This document shows, piece after piece, positions 1 through 9,035 of a DNA stretch of 14,392 nt (the stretch's first letter is position 1; every line of letters begins with the position of its first letter). The DNA comes from Tetmemena sp. SeJ-2015. Taxonomy: Eukaryota; Ciliophora; Spirotrichea; Sporadotrichida; Oxytrichidae. The DNA is taken from the NCBI GenBank assembly GCA_027382625.1, contig JAJKFJ010009732.1, positions 1 through 14,392 of the forward strand, in the 5' to 3' direction. Below the pieces are notes generated by a model, which worked only from the letters and a program-made list of their open reading frames with translations, ran no database searches and was not told where the DNA came from. The position numbers and the translations under genes are program-made.

Positions 1-2
1 AT

Positions 3-299
3 ACCTTCGGAGTTTCCAGAGTCATCAAGTCTCTCGAGCCCTACTCAAAGAAGCTTGGCACGGACACCTGGTTCTACGCCAAGAGATGCTTCTTGAACCT
101 AATTGAGACTCTAGCAAAGCACATGCTCGTGTTGCCAGACTCTTCATACAATGAAATTCTTAACTTCTTGGATGCAGTTGAGCTTCATGGTAAAAATATC
201 AAGACCATCATCGACCCTCTTGAGGAACACGACGATAAGAAGACAGTAGCATATGAGGCTAAGCTCCTCAAGAGAATGTTCCTTAAACTCAGAGAATGA
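3..299 (+). CDS. IFT70: IFT70/TTC30 intraflagellar transport protein, C-terminal part
   Basis: This is the 3' end of a gene that starts outside the window; the frame is open from base 3 to a TGA at 297-299. It encodes the last 98 residues. The stretch GVSRVIKSLEPYSKKLGTDT, followed by WFYAKRCFLNLIE and then AVELHGKNIK, matches the conserved C-terminus of TTC30/IFT70, recalled from the family in which animal proteins read similarly (LGTDTWYYAKRCF, CELHGRNI). IFT70 is a TPR-repeat superhelix subunit of the IFT-B complex. It wraps IFT52 and is needed to move tubulin and axonemal cargo into cilia. The protein here ends in KRMFLKLRE, so it lacks the short aromatic tail of the vertebrate proteins. 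No in-frame TAA or TAG falls in this piece. The gene converges on the minus-strand gene ending at 477, with 177 bp between stops. The family call is firm. Confidence 0.93.
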   Translation, partial: TFGVSRVIKSLEPYSKKLGTDTWFYAKRCFLNLIETLAKHMLVLPDSSYNEILNFLDAVELHGKNIKTIIDPLEEHDDKKTVAYEAKLLKRMFLKLRE

Positions 300-476
300 G
301 AATCGGATCAAGTGTTTGAGAGTATCATTTCACTTTAGAAAGTTTGTGTATAAGTAAATTAGATTGGGATAAATCTGATACATGGCCTCTCTATACTTAT
401 CATTATACAATTTATAAGAAATAATATTCATACCTATCTGCTCATAAAACTTTTGAAGTATTATTGAGAAATCAAA
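300..476. other. Convergent intergenic spacer
   Basis: AT-rich spacer between the IFT70 stop and the TGA of the minus-strand gene ending at 477. It must hold both 3' UTRs and both polyadenylation signals. No gene, repeat or clear hairpin terminator is visible. Confidence 0.6.
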
Positions 477-2054
477 TCAAAATTTAAAGTTCTTAAGTTT
501 CTGTTAGACAACTTGATTCGAGTTTAAGAGAATATTTTCAATGCTTACTTTCTCATAGGCAGGTCTCTCTCGTTTGAGGTTCGTGAAATTGAATTCCTTG
601 ACTCTGGCAGTTTGTATCTAACTCCATTGCTTTAAATTCTTGAAATCATTTTGATCTTGCTCAACTTATTCCAGAAACGGCTATCTTATATCTCTTTACT
701 AAACAGTATTGTATTATCTTTATAGCTCAGCTTCGGATTAAATCTTTCTAAAGTTCTAAGTTGAAGCAGTGTTTGGCAGGCTTAAAATATATAACTTAAT
801 AATGCTGAAAGGATTTTAAGATTGCTACCAAGATTTAATCTAATTTGCGCTATTTCTATCACTCTATCCGAGGCTCATTTGTTAAATATAGGCATTTCCT
901 ATTGGAGTTCCCTCATTCAAATCATGGATCTAGTCTTATTATTCAAGATCAGAGTTTTCTTTCCTCGGTCTCTTAAAAGCAGAATTCTTTAAAATAACCT
1001 AGGGTGAAAGTGGCTCTTCTTACTTTTAATTTTTCTCATGATTACTTAGTGTATCAATCTAATTTTAATCAGGTTCTTGCTAAAGTTGAGAATCAAATTG
1101 CTGCTGCTGGACTTCGATGGTTTGCTTCTTCTTTACTCTCATTTGCAGTAGCTCTCTTATACTTGAGCCATCAAACTATTTGAAAACTGAAAGAGGGATG
1201 TTAGTCTAAGTGGAAGCTTGAGATTATTCAATCTTAATTGGAATTTTCCTTTTCTAGGTCAAATTAAAGCCTTCTAAGTACTGAGGAAGAACTCCCACTG
1301 AGGCATTCTTGGAAAGTTATTGAATTGCAGCAGTAATTTTTTGAGTTCCAACCTAATCTTCAGAGCTCCTTTCAATTTATTAGTCTTACTACTTGGCTTA
1401 ATTATCTGCTGCTATCAACTTAGGTTATGAATAGTTTCTTTGAGTTAAGGGTGCTTGAATTAGTTTACCCTGCTTGAGACTGATTATGAAATCTTGCTCC
1501 TCCTTTTGCTTTCTAACTTCCTCAGGATCAAAGTAGCTAGTTGAATAGTACTTTGGGTAACTACTTGGCTTGAGAGAGTCCAGTTAGAACTGGCTCTTAA
1601 TCTGTCTTCTTATAAGTCTTCTACGTTTCTTCTCCCCTTTGACCTGGTTGCTGGCTAAGCTCTCATCAACATTCTTTTGAGTCATTATCTTAGGCAGTCT
1701 AGTGGCTATCTTCTACTTTATGAGATCATAGAGATCTTTATCAAGTTGCGTCTCCAGGATTTTATGAATGCGTTCTACCTGCACTCGCCTCAACTTCTTG
1801 ATTTGCTTTTGGTTTACTAGATTGGTGAGGTGTAACGATTGGTAGTAGTCGATGCCTTGCTGGGATGTCGTCTCACTGCTGTAACCTCTATTAGTTCGAG
1901 GTGGCTAAAATATAAGCACAATTAAGGTTAGCTTGCTTGAGGCATATGGAGTTTCAATCAGCCGCTTAAAGAGGAGAGTTGAAGATCTGTGGGTGGAAGC
2001 ATGGGAGGAATCTTAGTCTTGGGGAGCCACTAAGTGGTATCGTTATTATTCCAT
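477..2054 (-). CDS. Uncharacterised 525-aa Gln/Lys-rich protein
   Basis: One uninterrupted minus-strand frame of 526 codons runs from ATG at 2054 to TGA at 477 when TAA and TAG are read as Gln. No TGA occurs in this frame, whereas all other frames on both strands are broken, so strand and code are well supported. The protein begins MEQQRYHLVAPQDQDSS and is hydrophilic. A basic helical part lies at about residues 80-125 (NQKQIKKLRRVQVERIHKIL). A strongly basic, NLS-like cluster GEKKRRRLIRR sits near residues 140-150. From about 200 onward it is Gln-rich with likely coiled or disordered segments. There is no signal peptide and no confident membrane segment; the hydrophobic stretch near residues 41-49 is short and could also hide a tiny intron. 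I do not recognise a family; a nuclear protein is only a guess. It lies 68 bp downstream of the SNARE gene on the same strand. Confidence 0.82.
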
Positions 2055-2122
2055 TATTAAGTTAAAAGTTAAGAAATTATAAATATAGAGGAATATTAAT
2101 CCTAATATAGACTTAGTGGGAG

Positions 2123-2625
2123 TCACTTTGTCAACTTATAGAGTAGTCCTAAGATCATAATGAAAAACAGTACTGCATAGCATAGTACATTTAAGAGACA
2201 TTTATATATCTTACTAAGTGATAAAATTAAATATTAGATTGCTGCTGGCAGCTGTGAGCATATTATCAATCCTCCCCATCGTTTGCTTAAGCATATTTTG
2301 ATTTTTGACGAGTCCCTTGTCGATTTCCTTGACTAAACTCTCGTCATCTTTCATTTAGGTATTGATGTCAAGTGTAATTTTCTTGACTAGACTGATGGAT
2401 TTGGACAGAGAGTTGATCTTATCCAGAGTTTCTATAAAAAGGAATTGATTAAATACTGCCTCAGTTCTTACATTGGTTCATATGCTCCTCCATCACTTTA
2501 TCCCCTCCATTTCCTCCTTGTCTGTTGTCTAAATAAGAAAATAAGGAAGATGCATCTTTACTTTGAGAAATAAGGGAAGTTGATTCTTTGGTCCTGCTAC
2601 CACTGTTGATTCTACGAGATGTCAT
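2123..2625 (-). CDS. Bet1/Sft1-like Qc-SNARE (membrane fusion protein)
   Basis: Exon 1 (2625-2472) encodes a polar N-terminus starting MTSRRINSGSRTKESTS. A 40-nt GTAAGA..ATAG intron (2471-2432) leads into the SNARE motif, roughly residues 52-111, with heptad hydrophobics through LDKINSLSKSISLVKKI and ending KQTMGRIDNML. This resembles the TMGKL end of Bet1. Position zero appears to be Asp rather than Gln, a departure also known among Qc and Qb SNAREs. A tail anchor is present in the next frame: codons from 2213 read KIYKCLLNVLCYAVLFFIM, then ILGLLYKLTK and TGA at 2125-2123. This is a typical single C-terminal membrane helix with a short lumenal end. No GT..AG intron links the two frames. Options are a GC..AG intron (2259-2214, 46 nt) or loss of a short TA-bounded segment between 2236 and 2204. 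Qc-SNAREs of this type act in ER-Golgi or intra-Golgi fusion. Confidence 0.72.
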
Positions 2626-2760
2626 AGTCAGATTAATAATTTATCAAATTAACAAAATTTAATTATAACTCAAGCAAAAGTCAGCGTTTATTGTCGAATT
2701 ACTACATTTTCAGAATTTATTTATGGAACATTACATGTGTAATAAATTAAGGTGACTCAA

Positions 2761-3394
2761 TCAATCGAAGGAGTACTTGTTGACTAATCTGATTCTTTGA
2801 TTGTTGTAGTAGCCGAAAAATCTCCTGTCAACCTTATCTGTGTTGTGCTAAATGCAGTGAGTCAATCCAACTGGGTCAAAGTCCTTGAAAGGCTGAGGTG
2901 AATCCTGATCAGTAGAAATCAGCTCTTCTTCATAGTTTGAGGTGTTTGCAACTTAATGAGATAAAAATCCTCTTTATTATTGAAAATTGAACTTGGCCAT
3001 GAATACTCAGGCAGCGCATAATATTCTTGGCGTAGGTGAGTCTAGCAACTTCCGCATGACTAGCTTGCATTTTGAGTATCTCTTGAGTTCCAGTTCCACA
3101 ACTCTTTACACATCTGTCAAACTCTTCCATCATTTTGCCAGGATTATTTGTGCTTTTGATGTCATCGCTTGTAGTTTAAGCTAGGCATCTTCTCTCCAAG
3201 CAATTCTTCTCAGAAGTCTTAAGTATAGTTATATCTATTATTATCTCTTACTAAAACTTCAGTGAAAGTCTTATACTAGTTCAAAGTCCACTCAGTTAGC
3301 CTGAACTTAGTATGTGCGATCAAATTCTCAGTCTCAAAATCTGCAAATATAAGCTTAACTATGAGTGAAATTTACCATTCAAAGTGTCTCCCAT
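2761..3394 (-). CDS. Four-exon 169-aa protein with clustered cysteines, family unknown
   Basis: Exons: 3394-3376, 3340-3252, 3217-3007 and 2951-2761. The introns are 35 nt (GTAAAT..GCAG), 34 nt (GTAAGA..TAAG) and 55 nt (GTATTC..TAAG). All phases agree and the sum is 510 nt including TGA. The product starts MGDTLNDFETENLIAHTKFR. It carries Cys residues in NCLERRCLAQ and FDRCVKSCG, followed by a helical stretch AEVARLTYAKNIMRC. Its C-terminus is aromatic and basic (RRFFGYYNNQRIRLVNKYSFD). No signal peptide or membrane segment is seen. Paired cysteines in helices recall small mitochondrial intermembrane-space proteins, but the spacing is not a clear CX9C or CX3C pair, so this is only a thought. 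An alternative 79-aa frame begins at an ATG at 3000 inside intron 3 and shares the last exon. Its start codon lies 73 bp from that of the divergent gene at 3468. Confidence 0.78.
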
Positions 3395-3467
3395 CTCGAT
3401 TTGCGACTTAAATTAATTTATTGATAGATTCTTATTACATCAAATTCATATACTATTTTAATAAATC
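3395..3467. promoter_or_regulatory. 73-bp divergent intergenic region
   Basis: The two start codons face away from each other (3394 on minus, 3468 on plus) across 73 bp that is mostly A and T apart from a short patch at its left edge. Both 5' UTRs and any core promoters must fit here or inside the genes, so shared bidirectional control is likely. No specific motif is identified. Confidence 0.5.
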
Positions 3468-4474
3468 ATGGAAGCACAAATAGACCAACTCTACTCAACT
3501 CTCCTGCGACTTGACGAAGAAAGGCAAAATAGGGAGTTGTATGCTTGGCTGGAAAATATATGCCAAAAGTAGTTTGGACTAGTCGATGGCCTCGTCGCAA
3601 ACTTTATCGACAATATTGATGATGCTGCCTTCTCAAAGAAGCTGCTTAAAGTTCTCAAGTAAGCATTTATCTTAGATCTCGAATTTACTTTTTTAGGAAA
3701 TTGAACGAGCATCTGCCAGATTTAGTTGTTTCTCAATTTCTGAACAACTAAAATTTCCCAGGAGCCATTGTAAAATACTTGGAGCAAACTGATCTGAAGG
3801 ATATGGCTGGGGACGCCTTCATCTTGTTGGTTAACGTTTTCAACGATTCTACAATAGACCTTGTGAATGAGAAATTCTTGAAGCAACTTATCGCATCTCT
3901 GGAATTCATTACTGAAGATTATACTTAAAACGCCCTTGTGAGTGTGCTCGTCATCATTTGCGCATCTCATGAAAGAAAGTAGCAGAAGCTCTTGGACGCA
4001 GGAGATGTCGAACAATTCCAAAAGGCGCAGTTAAATGACCCAAACTATGTGTTCCAAGAATTCTTAGAGAACGAGCAGTTTTATAGAGAGAAGTTGCTCT
4101 ATCTTACGAACAGAGGTAATCAGTACAGATTCGATAAGTGCCTAGAGACAGTAAACATGCTTTTGAAGAAGGAGATTTCGCAAAACTTCTTTAACATCAA
4201 CGATATGAATCTACTCATAGATATCTGCCTAAGAGAGATTCAGAGAGAGAAGAGGCCTTCCACTCGAGTGCAAATTCTAAAGATAGTAGAAACCATCCTA
4301 AGCAACTCGACGTACAAGAAATACCCTTACAAATTAGATGATATCAAGGAAATGGTTAATGAGATGATACTTTATGAGGATGAGTCTGCTCTTAGTGGAG
4401 GCTATAGCATGAAGGAGAAAGAGCTCATTGCAAAACTTAACATTCAGTTTTAAGTGTTCAGTGAGCTCGACTGA
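3468..4474 (+). CDS. SPIN90/Ldb17-like leucine-rich armadillo protein
   Basis: ATG at 3468; exon 1 is 3468-3658, then a 38-nt intron (3659-3696, GTAAGC..TTTTAG), then exon 2 to TGA at 4472-4474. This gives 322 aa. In-frame TAA and TAG codons occur in several places, including near the end (TTT TAA GTG). The protein is all-helical, starts MEAQIDQLYSTLLRLDEERQ and is rich in Leu. The C-terminal part (about residues 195-290) reads INDMNLLIDICLREIQREKR, then RVQILKIVETILSNSTYKK. This resembles the SPIN90_LRD domain, where a conserved D-LLDI-LR segment is followed by a repeat ending in N-x-x-Y. SPIN90 proteins bind the Arp2/3 complex and make it nucleate unbranched actin filaments. The match rests on recalled motif similarity, not an alignment. 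A generic armadillo/HEAT protein remains possible. Mis18-like and Pro/Gln-rich genes follow on the same strand at short spacing. Confidence 0.75.
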
Positions 4475-4538
4475 TGAGCTTTTAAGTTATGATTTGAAGT
4501 CTGAGATTTAATAACTTATTTTGTAATTATATCTTATA

Positions 4539-5100
4539 ATGCAATAAGGTCTCTGTCTTAATTTTTCTCAGACTGAAGGTGAAGATCTGAAGTTTTGCTA
4601 CTTTCTATGCGGTGCTTGTGGCTCTATTCTATTCGATGAGCTTGATTTGCTAAGAGTGATGATAGTAGATGAGTCGATGGAGGAATTTATGTTTGTCTTT
4701 GAGCCCACAATAAATCTAGACCTACTCATTTCAGGGTGCGAATTTTGCAACAGGCTTAAGATCCAGGCTAGAATGAATCAGAGCGAGATTCAAATTAGCA
4801 TCAATGACCTGTAAATCAACTAAAGGGGATATTTTGAGCAATTCTAACTTCTTGATGGAATTCACGATTGCTAGTACATGTCTGAACTCATCGAGGGACT
4901 CGGGAGCATCAACAAAACCCTAAGAAATCAGATAAGTCTGACTTTAAAACACAATTGTTTAATTTTGTAATTTCTATATTGAGACTATTCGAGACAACTG
5001 TAAACTTGACAAGGAGTATGAGTAGAGAGTTAAGCTCGCCAAGTACAAACTTTCAAAGAAGATATCTAAGCAATCTTTGCGAGATTAAGAGTAATTATGA
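4539..5100 (+). CDS. Small CxxC/CxxC protein, possibly Mis18/Yippee-like
   Basis: ATG at 4539 opens a frame continuing to 4935. A 58-nt intron (4936-4993, GTCTGA..TCGAG) joins it to an exon ending in TGA at 5098-5100. The product is 167 aa. Residues 24-27 are CGAC and residues 67-70 are CEFC, 43 residues apart, inside a beta-rich stretch (YFLCGACGSILFDELDLL, later LISGCEFCNRLKIQARM). Two CxxC pairs at this spacing fit the zinc-binding fold of Mis18, Yippee and cereblon. The C-terminal part is a basic coiled coil (about 125-165), as in Mis18 proteins, which help load centromeric histone. The evidence is only the Cys pattern and domain order, so the functional name is tentative. The 5' splice site is non-consensus; without splicing, the first exon would end at a TGA at 4980-4982. 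Confidence 0.6.
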
Positions 5101-5242
5101 TACTACTAACTGTTTTGTTTATCTTTTGACTGCGAAGATATAATTTGAGGAAGATTCTAATTATATTATTTATAAAAGAAGAAAAAGAGTTGCTTTTGAT
5201 CAATCATGATCTCCTAAAAATGACCATCATTTTATTTTAAGC

Positions 5243-7419
5243 ATGAACTACAGCTAATTGACCCCAGAGCAGAGAGCGCAAGTGTACTACCCTCCTCCTC
5301 AAACGATAAGAGCTCCCCCTCCGAATGTGCCTCCTTTAGAGCCTTAGTTCTTAGAAGGAGTAACCTAGCAACCCCTCACAGTGGACTAAATGAAAGGGAA
5401 CCTGAGATGGCTGTATGACAAAGTGAAGCAGTATTAAGGGATCTTGGTGACTGCAAACTAATACCTCCAACTCTATTCACAAAACATCAGGAACAGACTT
5501 CAAAATAATGAAATACCCACTGATAAGATCGACAGCTATAACGCCAGACTAGAATCCTACAAGATGCAGATATAGCAGTTCACTGAGATTTTTAATCATC
5601 AAACATTCTTAGTTCCATTTTAAACTTAAACTAAAGCAAAGATTTTGAGGTACTTGAGTCTCCCTTTTGAAAATTACATGAACGCGGCAGATCTTACTAA
5701 GAACTTCAGAACCTTCAGCAATATTCTCAAGTTCGTAAGGGACGACAGAACTAAGATAACATTTGCTGAAGCGGATAAGATCATGTAAATGCAAAATTAG
5801 CATAGGTAAGAACAAACTAGTGTAAAGTCTCTTTCTATAGGCTCGATTAAGCAAAGGCAAGTGGATTGCAAAACCCACAAGATGACGTTAGATTAGGCAA
5901 GAGACCTGCAGGCGGTCCACCAGGCGGGATGATGGGACAGCCTCCAAGGTTGCCTGACAGAATCTAAAACTAGAATGGAATGCCACCTTAATAAATGGCA
6001 GGTGGGTAGTATTACCAAAACGGAGGAGCCACTCATCCTGACGTAGCTTAAGCAATGTAGTACGAAGCTAACAAGAGACAAAAGCTTGAACCTGGGAGAG
6101 ATCTCATGATTGCTGGCGGGTAGTAAGCCTTGCCCACTGATCAACAACAAGTTTACTATCCTCCCCCTCCTCCTGCACAGCAACAATAACTCTACTAAGA
6201 TCAACAAAACTTTGTGTAGAGCAAGTACGGTCTAGCTAGAAACTAAGAGGAAAGATGGGTTGCTCACTAAGGCCTGCAGATTCAGCCGAACAACATGCCA
6301 CAAATAAATAGACTTCCTCCGCAAGGCTACAGAGTAGCCACATAGGGGCAGCTCTAAGGTTCAAGCAAGCCTTCAACGATGAGCATGAGTGAGTTGCTCG
6401 AGAATCTCAAGAAAATCAAGAATAATATCAAGCCACCTGAGATAGTAGAGTTGAAGAATCTTACGCAGAAGGAGTATGTGGACAAGATGGAGCTCTATCA
6501 GCGAGAAAAAGACAGGAAGGATAGAGTGGGTCCACTTATGACTTAAGTTATTCAGAACACCACATGCCAGTTCTTCACCTCAGAAGAGAAAAACAAGTTT
6601 GCGAAGGAAAACTGCAAAGCCTATATGATTTACCAAAAGTTTATATCTCTCATTTAAAAGAGAGTTGAGTGCGAAGTTCAGAGACAGACCTAAAGAGAGA
6701 ATGATCTGTAAGAGTTGATGCCACAAGAAGAGTAAGTTGAAGAGGATACAGTTTCTTCTAATAATTAATCTATATCTTCATTCAAATAAGTTGAGCAGAA
6801 ATAGTTTGAAGAGAGCATTAAAGAAATGCTCTAGAAGGCTCAACAGATGATGTATGAGATTTCTGACTACTTCAAAGAAGATGAAAATTACAGCTTCTAC
6901 GTTAGCAAAAGTATTACTTTCATTAGCTTTAAAAATACTTATAGAGGAAAGTGCTATTCAATTTTAATTTGTGTTTAGAGTGATATAGTCGCAAAGAAAG
7001 TTCTTCTTTATATTGACTGCTCTCACAAAAAAGCCTACGCCAAAGAATTCGTTAAGGTGACCAAATATGTTGGGACACAGACATCAGGGCAAATTAACCA
7101 AGTGATCAATGTTTCTGACTTGGCATCCTTGTTTGAAGATTCTACCTACAATAGATTCCTACTTCCCCAAATTATTCAGCAACCTCAAGTTGCGAACGCA
7201 ATGGAGTCCAACCAAAGACCACCAAATAACCATAGATAAAGCTTCGAAAGTCATTATCCACCTCCTCCCGAGATGATAGATAGAGGCTAGAAAAGGGAGA
7301 GTGATCTGCAGATCAAACATCATAATCCTAACTTACAGAGGTAAGATGCTTATCAGAGTCAAGGAAACGGCAGAGTAAGTCAGTAGCAGCAATACTATCA
7401 ACAATAATAGTATTGCTGA
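5243..7419 (+). CDS. Uncharacterised 713-aa Pro/Gln-rich protein
   Basis: ATG at 5243, exon 1 to 5805, a 35-nt intron (5806-5840, GTAAGA..CTATAG), then exon 2 to TGA at 7417-7419. Lengths add to 714 codons. The start is a short Pro-rich stretch (YYPPPQTIRAPPPNVPPLEP). A folded helical part follows at about 45-190 (KGNLRWLYDKVKQYQGI, then LRYLSLPFENYMNAADLTKN). A disordered Pro/Gln/Gly linker covers about 200-370. A second charged helical region spans about 375-560. The last ordered block, near 545-635, has alternating hydrophobic and charged strands (YSFYVSKSITFISFKNTYRG, then KKVLLYIDCSHKKAYAKEF). The end is a Gln/Tyr-rich tail mixing CAG, CAA, TAG and TAA, the best local evidence that TAA and TAG mean Gln. 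I recognise no family. The composition suggests a scaffold for transcription or RNA complexes, but this is inference. Confidence 0.85.
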
Positions 7420-7461
7420 GAATTTAATAAAAAAGAGAATTAAATTAGATATTAAATCAAA

Positions 7462-8073
7462 ATGGATTAAAATAGTGACTGTTGAACTATCTCAGATTTA
7501 AATAATTATTACACCATTCGATTTAGAGGATTAAATCTGCGATTTCAACTGCCACCATTTTTCAACTCTCCATTTATTATTTTAACTAATCTCAATTTTA
7601 ATTTAAGTTGCTACTATAGTATCAATAGTAGAGGCAATAGTAGCTTCACTTAAATCAGCAGGAATAGGGCTACACCTAACCCCCAAACTATGGGTAACAA
7701 CAAATGCACTTAAATTAGAACTAGTTCTAAAGAGATAGACAGGCCACTCAAATGCCTTCTTAGATGTAGAGAGGTTATGAACAGCCTCAGAGATAGTAGT
7801 AACAACAGCAATACTTTAGACAGCAGGATGATGTTTCTCCAGTAGCCCCATCTCATAGGCTTCAAAATCAGCAATACCAAAATCAGAGAAATCATTACAC
7901 ACAGTAATCTATCTATTTAGTCAAATTTATTTTCAAATTAGCATCAATATGTTTAGTAATAGCAGTAATAGTTACTTCAACCATAACCTATGCAACAAAT
8001 TTTATAAGTTTTATTTGAACAAACCAAGAAACCTCTTTTACAAAATCAGCAGCAGTATCATCAAATCGATTGA
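7462..8073 (+). CDS. Gln-rich low-complexity protein (start and one junction unresolved)
   Basis: From about 7611 to 7919 one plus-strand frame reads as Gln-rich protein (for example GYTQPPNYGQQQMHLNQNQ and QRGYEQPQ), with many TAG/TAA codons mixed with CAA/CAG. The plus strand is A-rich here, as on other sense strands in the window. From 7942 a second frame continues similarly (HQYVQQQQQQLLQPQP) to TGA at 8071-8073. Joining the two needs a 22-nt intron (7920-7941, GTCAAA..TTAG) or loss of a TA-bounded 34-nt segment (7905-7938). The 5' end is unclear. An ATG at 7462 starts MDQN but needs a junction to reach the main frame, which has no ATG before about 7707. No domain is recognised. Its 3' end overlaps the convergent gene by 13 bp. 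Confidence 0.5.
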
Positions 8074-9035
8074 TTTAAATTTCTTAAAAACTTTAAGTAA
8101 ACTTATTGAGATCTTGATAAGAACTTTCTCATCTTGAATAGCCTCTAGAGTTCTATTGTAGAGAGTGAGCCAAAAATCAAGACTCTCGTTATTATCTTTC
8201 GATTTGATTGCAGCTATAATCTTTTTCTTAATTTTTGTTGAAGGTGCCGATTGATTGATCTGATTTGAGTGCTGCTCTCCAATGATAGATGAATGAATAT
8301 TTTCTCTGCTTTGAGTTTGGCGCGAGTACTCAGCCCTTTGATGGTCTATCAAGTATGCATACTATCGAGTTACTTCTGTAATCAGCCACCCACAAGTTAG
8401 ATTAGCGCCATCTTCAATGCAGATTTTCAATTCTGGCAAACCCTCTTCCAAAAATACTCTCACTTTCTTATTGCACTCATTGAAAAAGAAAGAAACTTAA
8501 ACATGAAGTGATTTTGGGCGTAAATAAAAGGTGACTGTCTTCCTTGTTTGATGTCAACTGGTGAGAATCTATCTCTTGTGTAGAGATGTTTCTTGGCACT
8601 GTTCAGTCCGTACTCTATTTTAACAGGAATTAGAAATGGGAAGTATTTTACTTTCGTAGGAGGTTTCTCCCCTGTTGAATTAAGATCTTTAGGAAATATC
8701 GGCATTGGGCGGCGCGATTAGACTTGGAGATTGATTGATGAGTGACTAGTTGTAATTTATTGAGGAAGCCATTTCCTCTAAGATGTTTTCATGGAAGGAT
8801 CCTTTCATCACTTGCTGCAGTAAGTTTCAAATGATATATATAATTCAAGCATGCAAATAAATTAGTTCTCTCTATTATATCCACTGTCGACATCTATTTG
8901 ACCACTCTGTGTGAATTATACTTGAAGACCTTCATCCCTTGATTCCTCTTCTTCAAGAGGCTCCTCCTAAGTTGCTAACCGCAATTAATAGAAACCTGGC
9001 TGATAGGCCAACACATTTTAAATATACACTTTCAT
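8061..9035 (-). CDS. Uncharacterised 263-aa protein, five exons
   Basis: Proposed exons: 9035-8885, 8810-8724, 8686-8497, 8458-8125 and 8090-8061, with introns of 74, 37, 38 and 34 nt, all GT..AG. Phases agree and sum to 264 codons. The product starts MKVYIQNVLAYQPGFYQLRL, followed by an acidic stretch EEPLEEEE. The middle is mixed (KVKYFPFLIPVKIEYGLN, then VFLEEGLPELKICIEDGANL). The third quarter is polar, and a helix LDFWLTLYNRTLEAI sits near the end. The VFLEEG..LKICIEDGANLT part has the rhythm of a ubiquitin-like or Ras-binding fold, but I cannot assign it. The second intron (8723-8687) is unusually GC-rich. The alternative is to read straight through from an ATG at 8792. Exons 3 and 4 are the surest. 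The stop overlaps the convergent gene. Confidence 0.68.

Noticed and set aside
560..2040. Plus-strand open stretches of 100-120 codons with protein-like, Leu/Ala/Ser-rich translation
   Set aside because: They are antisense to the 525-aa gene. The complement of Gln-rich codons yields Ala, Ile, Thr, Val and Leu codons, which look convincing. Only the minus strand is open throughout with a start and stop.
4955..5143. Plus-strand 62-aa ORF after the CxxC protein exon 1
   Set aside because: It overlaps intron 1 and exon 2 of that gene in another frame and its translation lacks coherence.
7492..7900. Minus-strand continuation of the 8061-9035 gene down to a TGA at 7492
   Set aside because: A 34-nt intron gives that gene a clean stop at 8061. 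Strand skew flips near 8060 and the plus strand reads as Gln-rich protein, so the minus reading is a shadow.
8038..8060. Minus-strand poly-Leu extension beyond 8061
   Set aside because: It is the exact complement of CAG/CAA codons of the Gln-rich gene and is bypassed by the last 34-nt intron.
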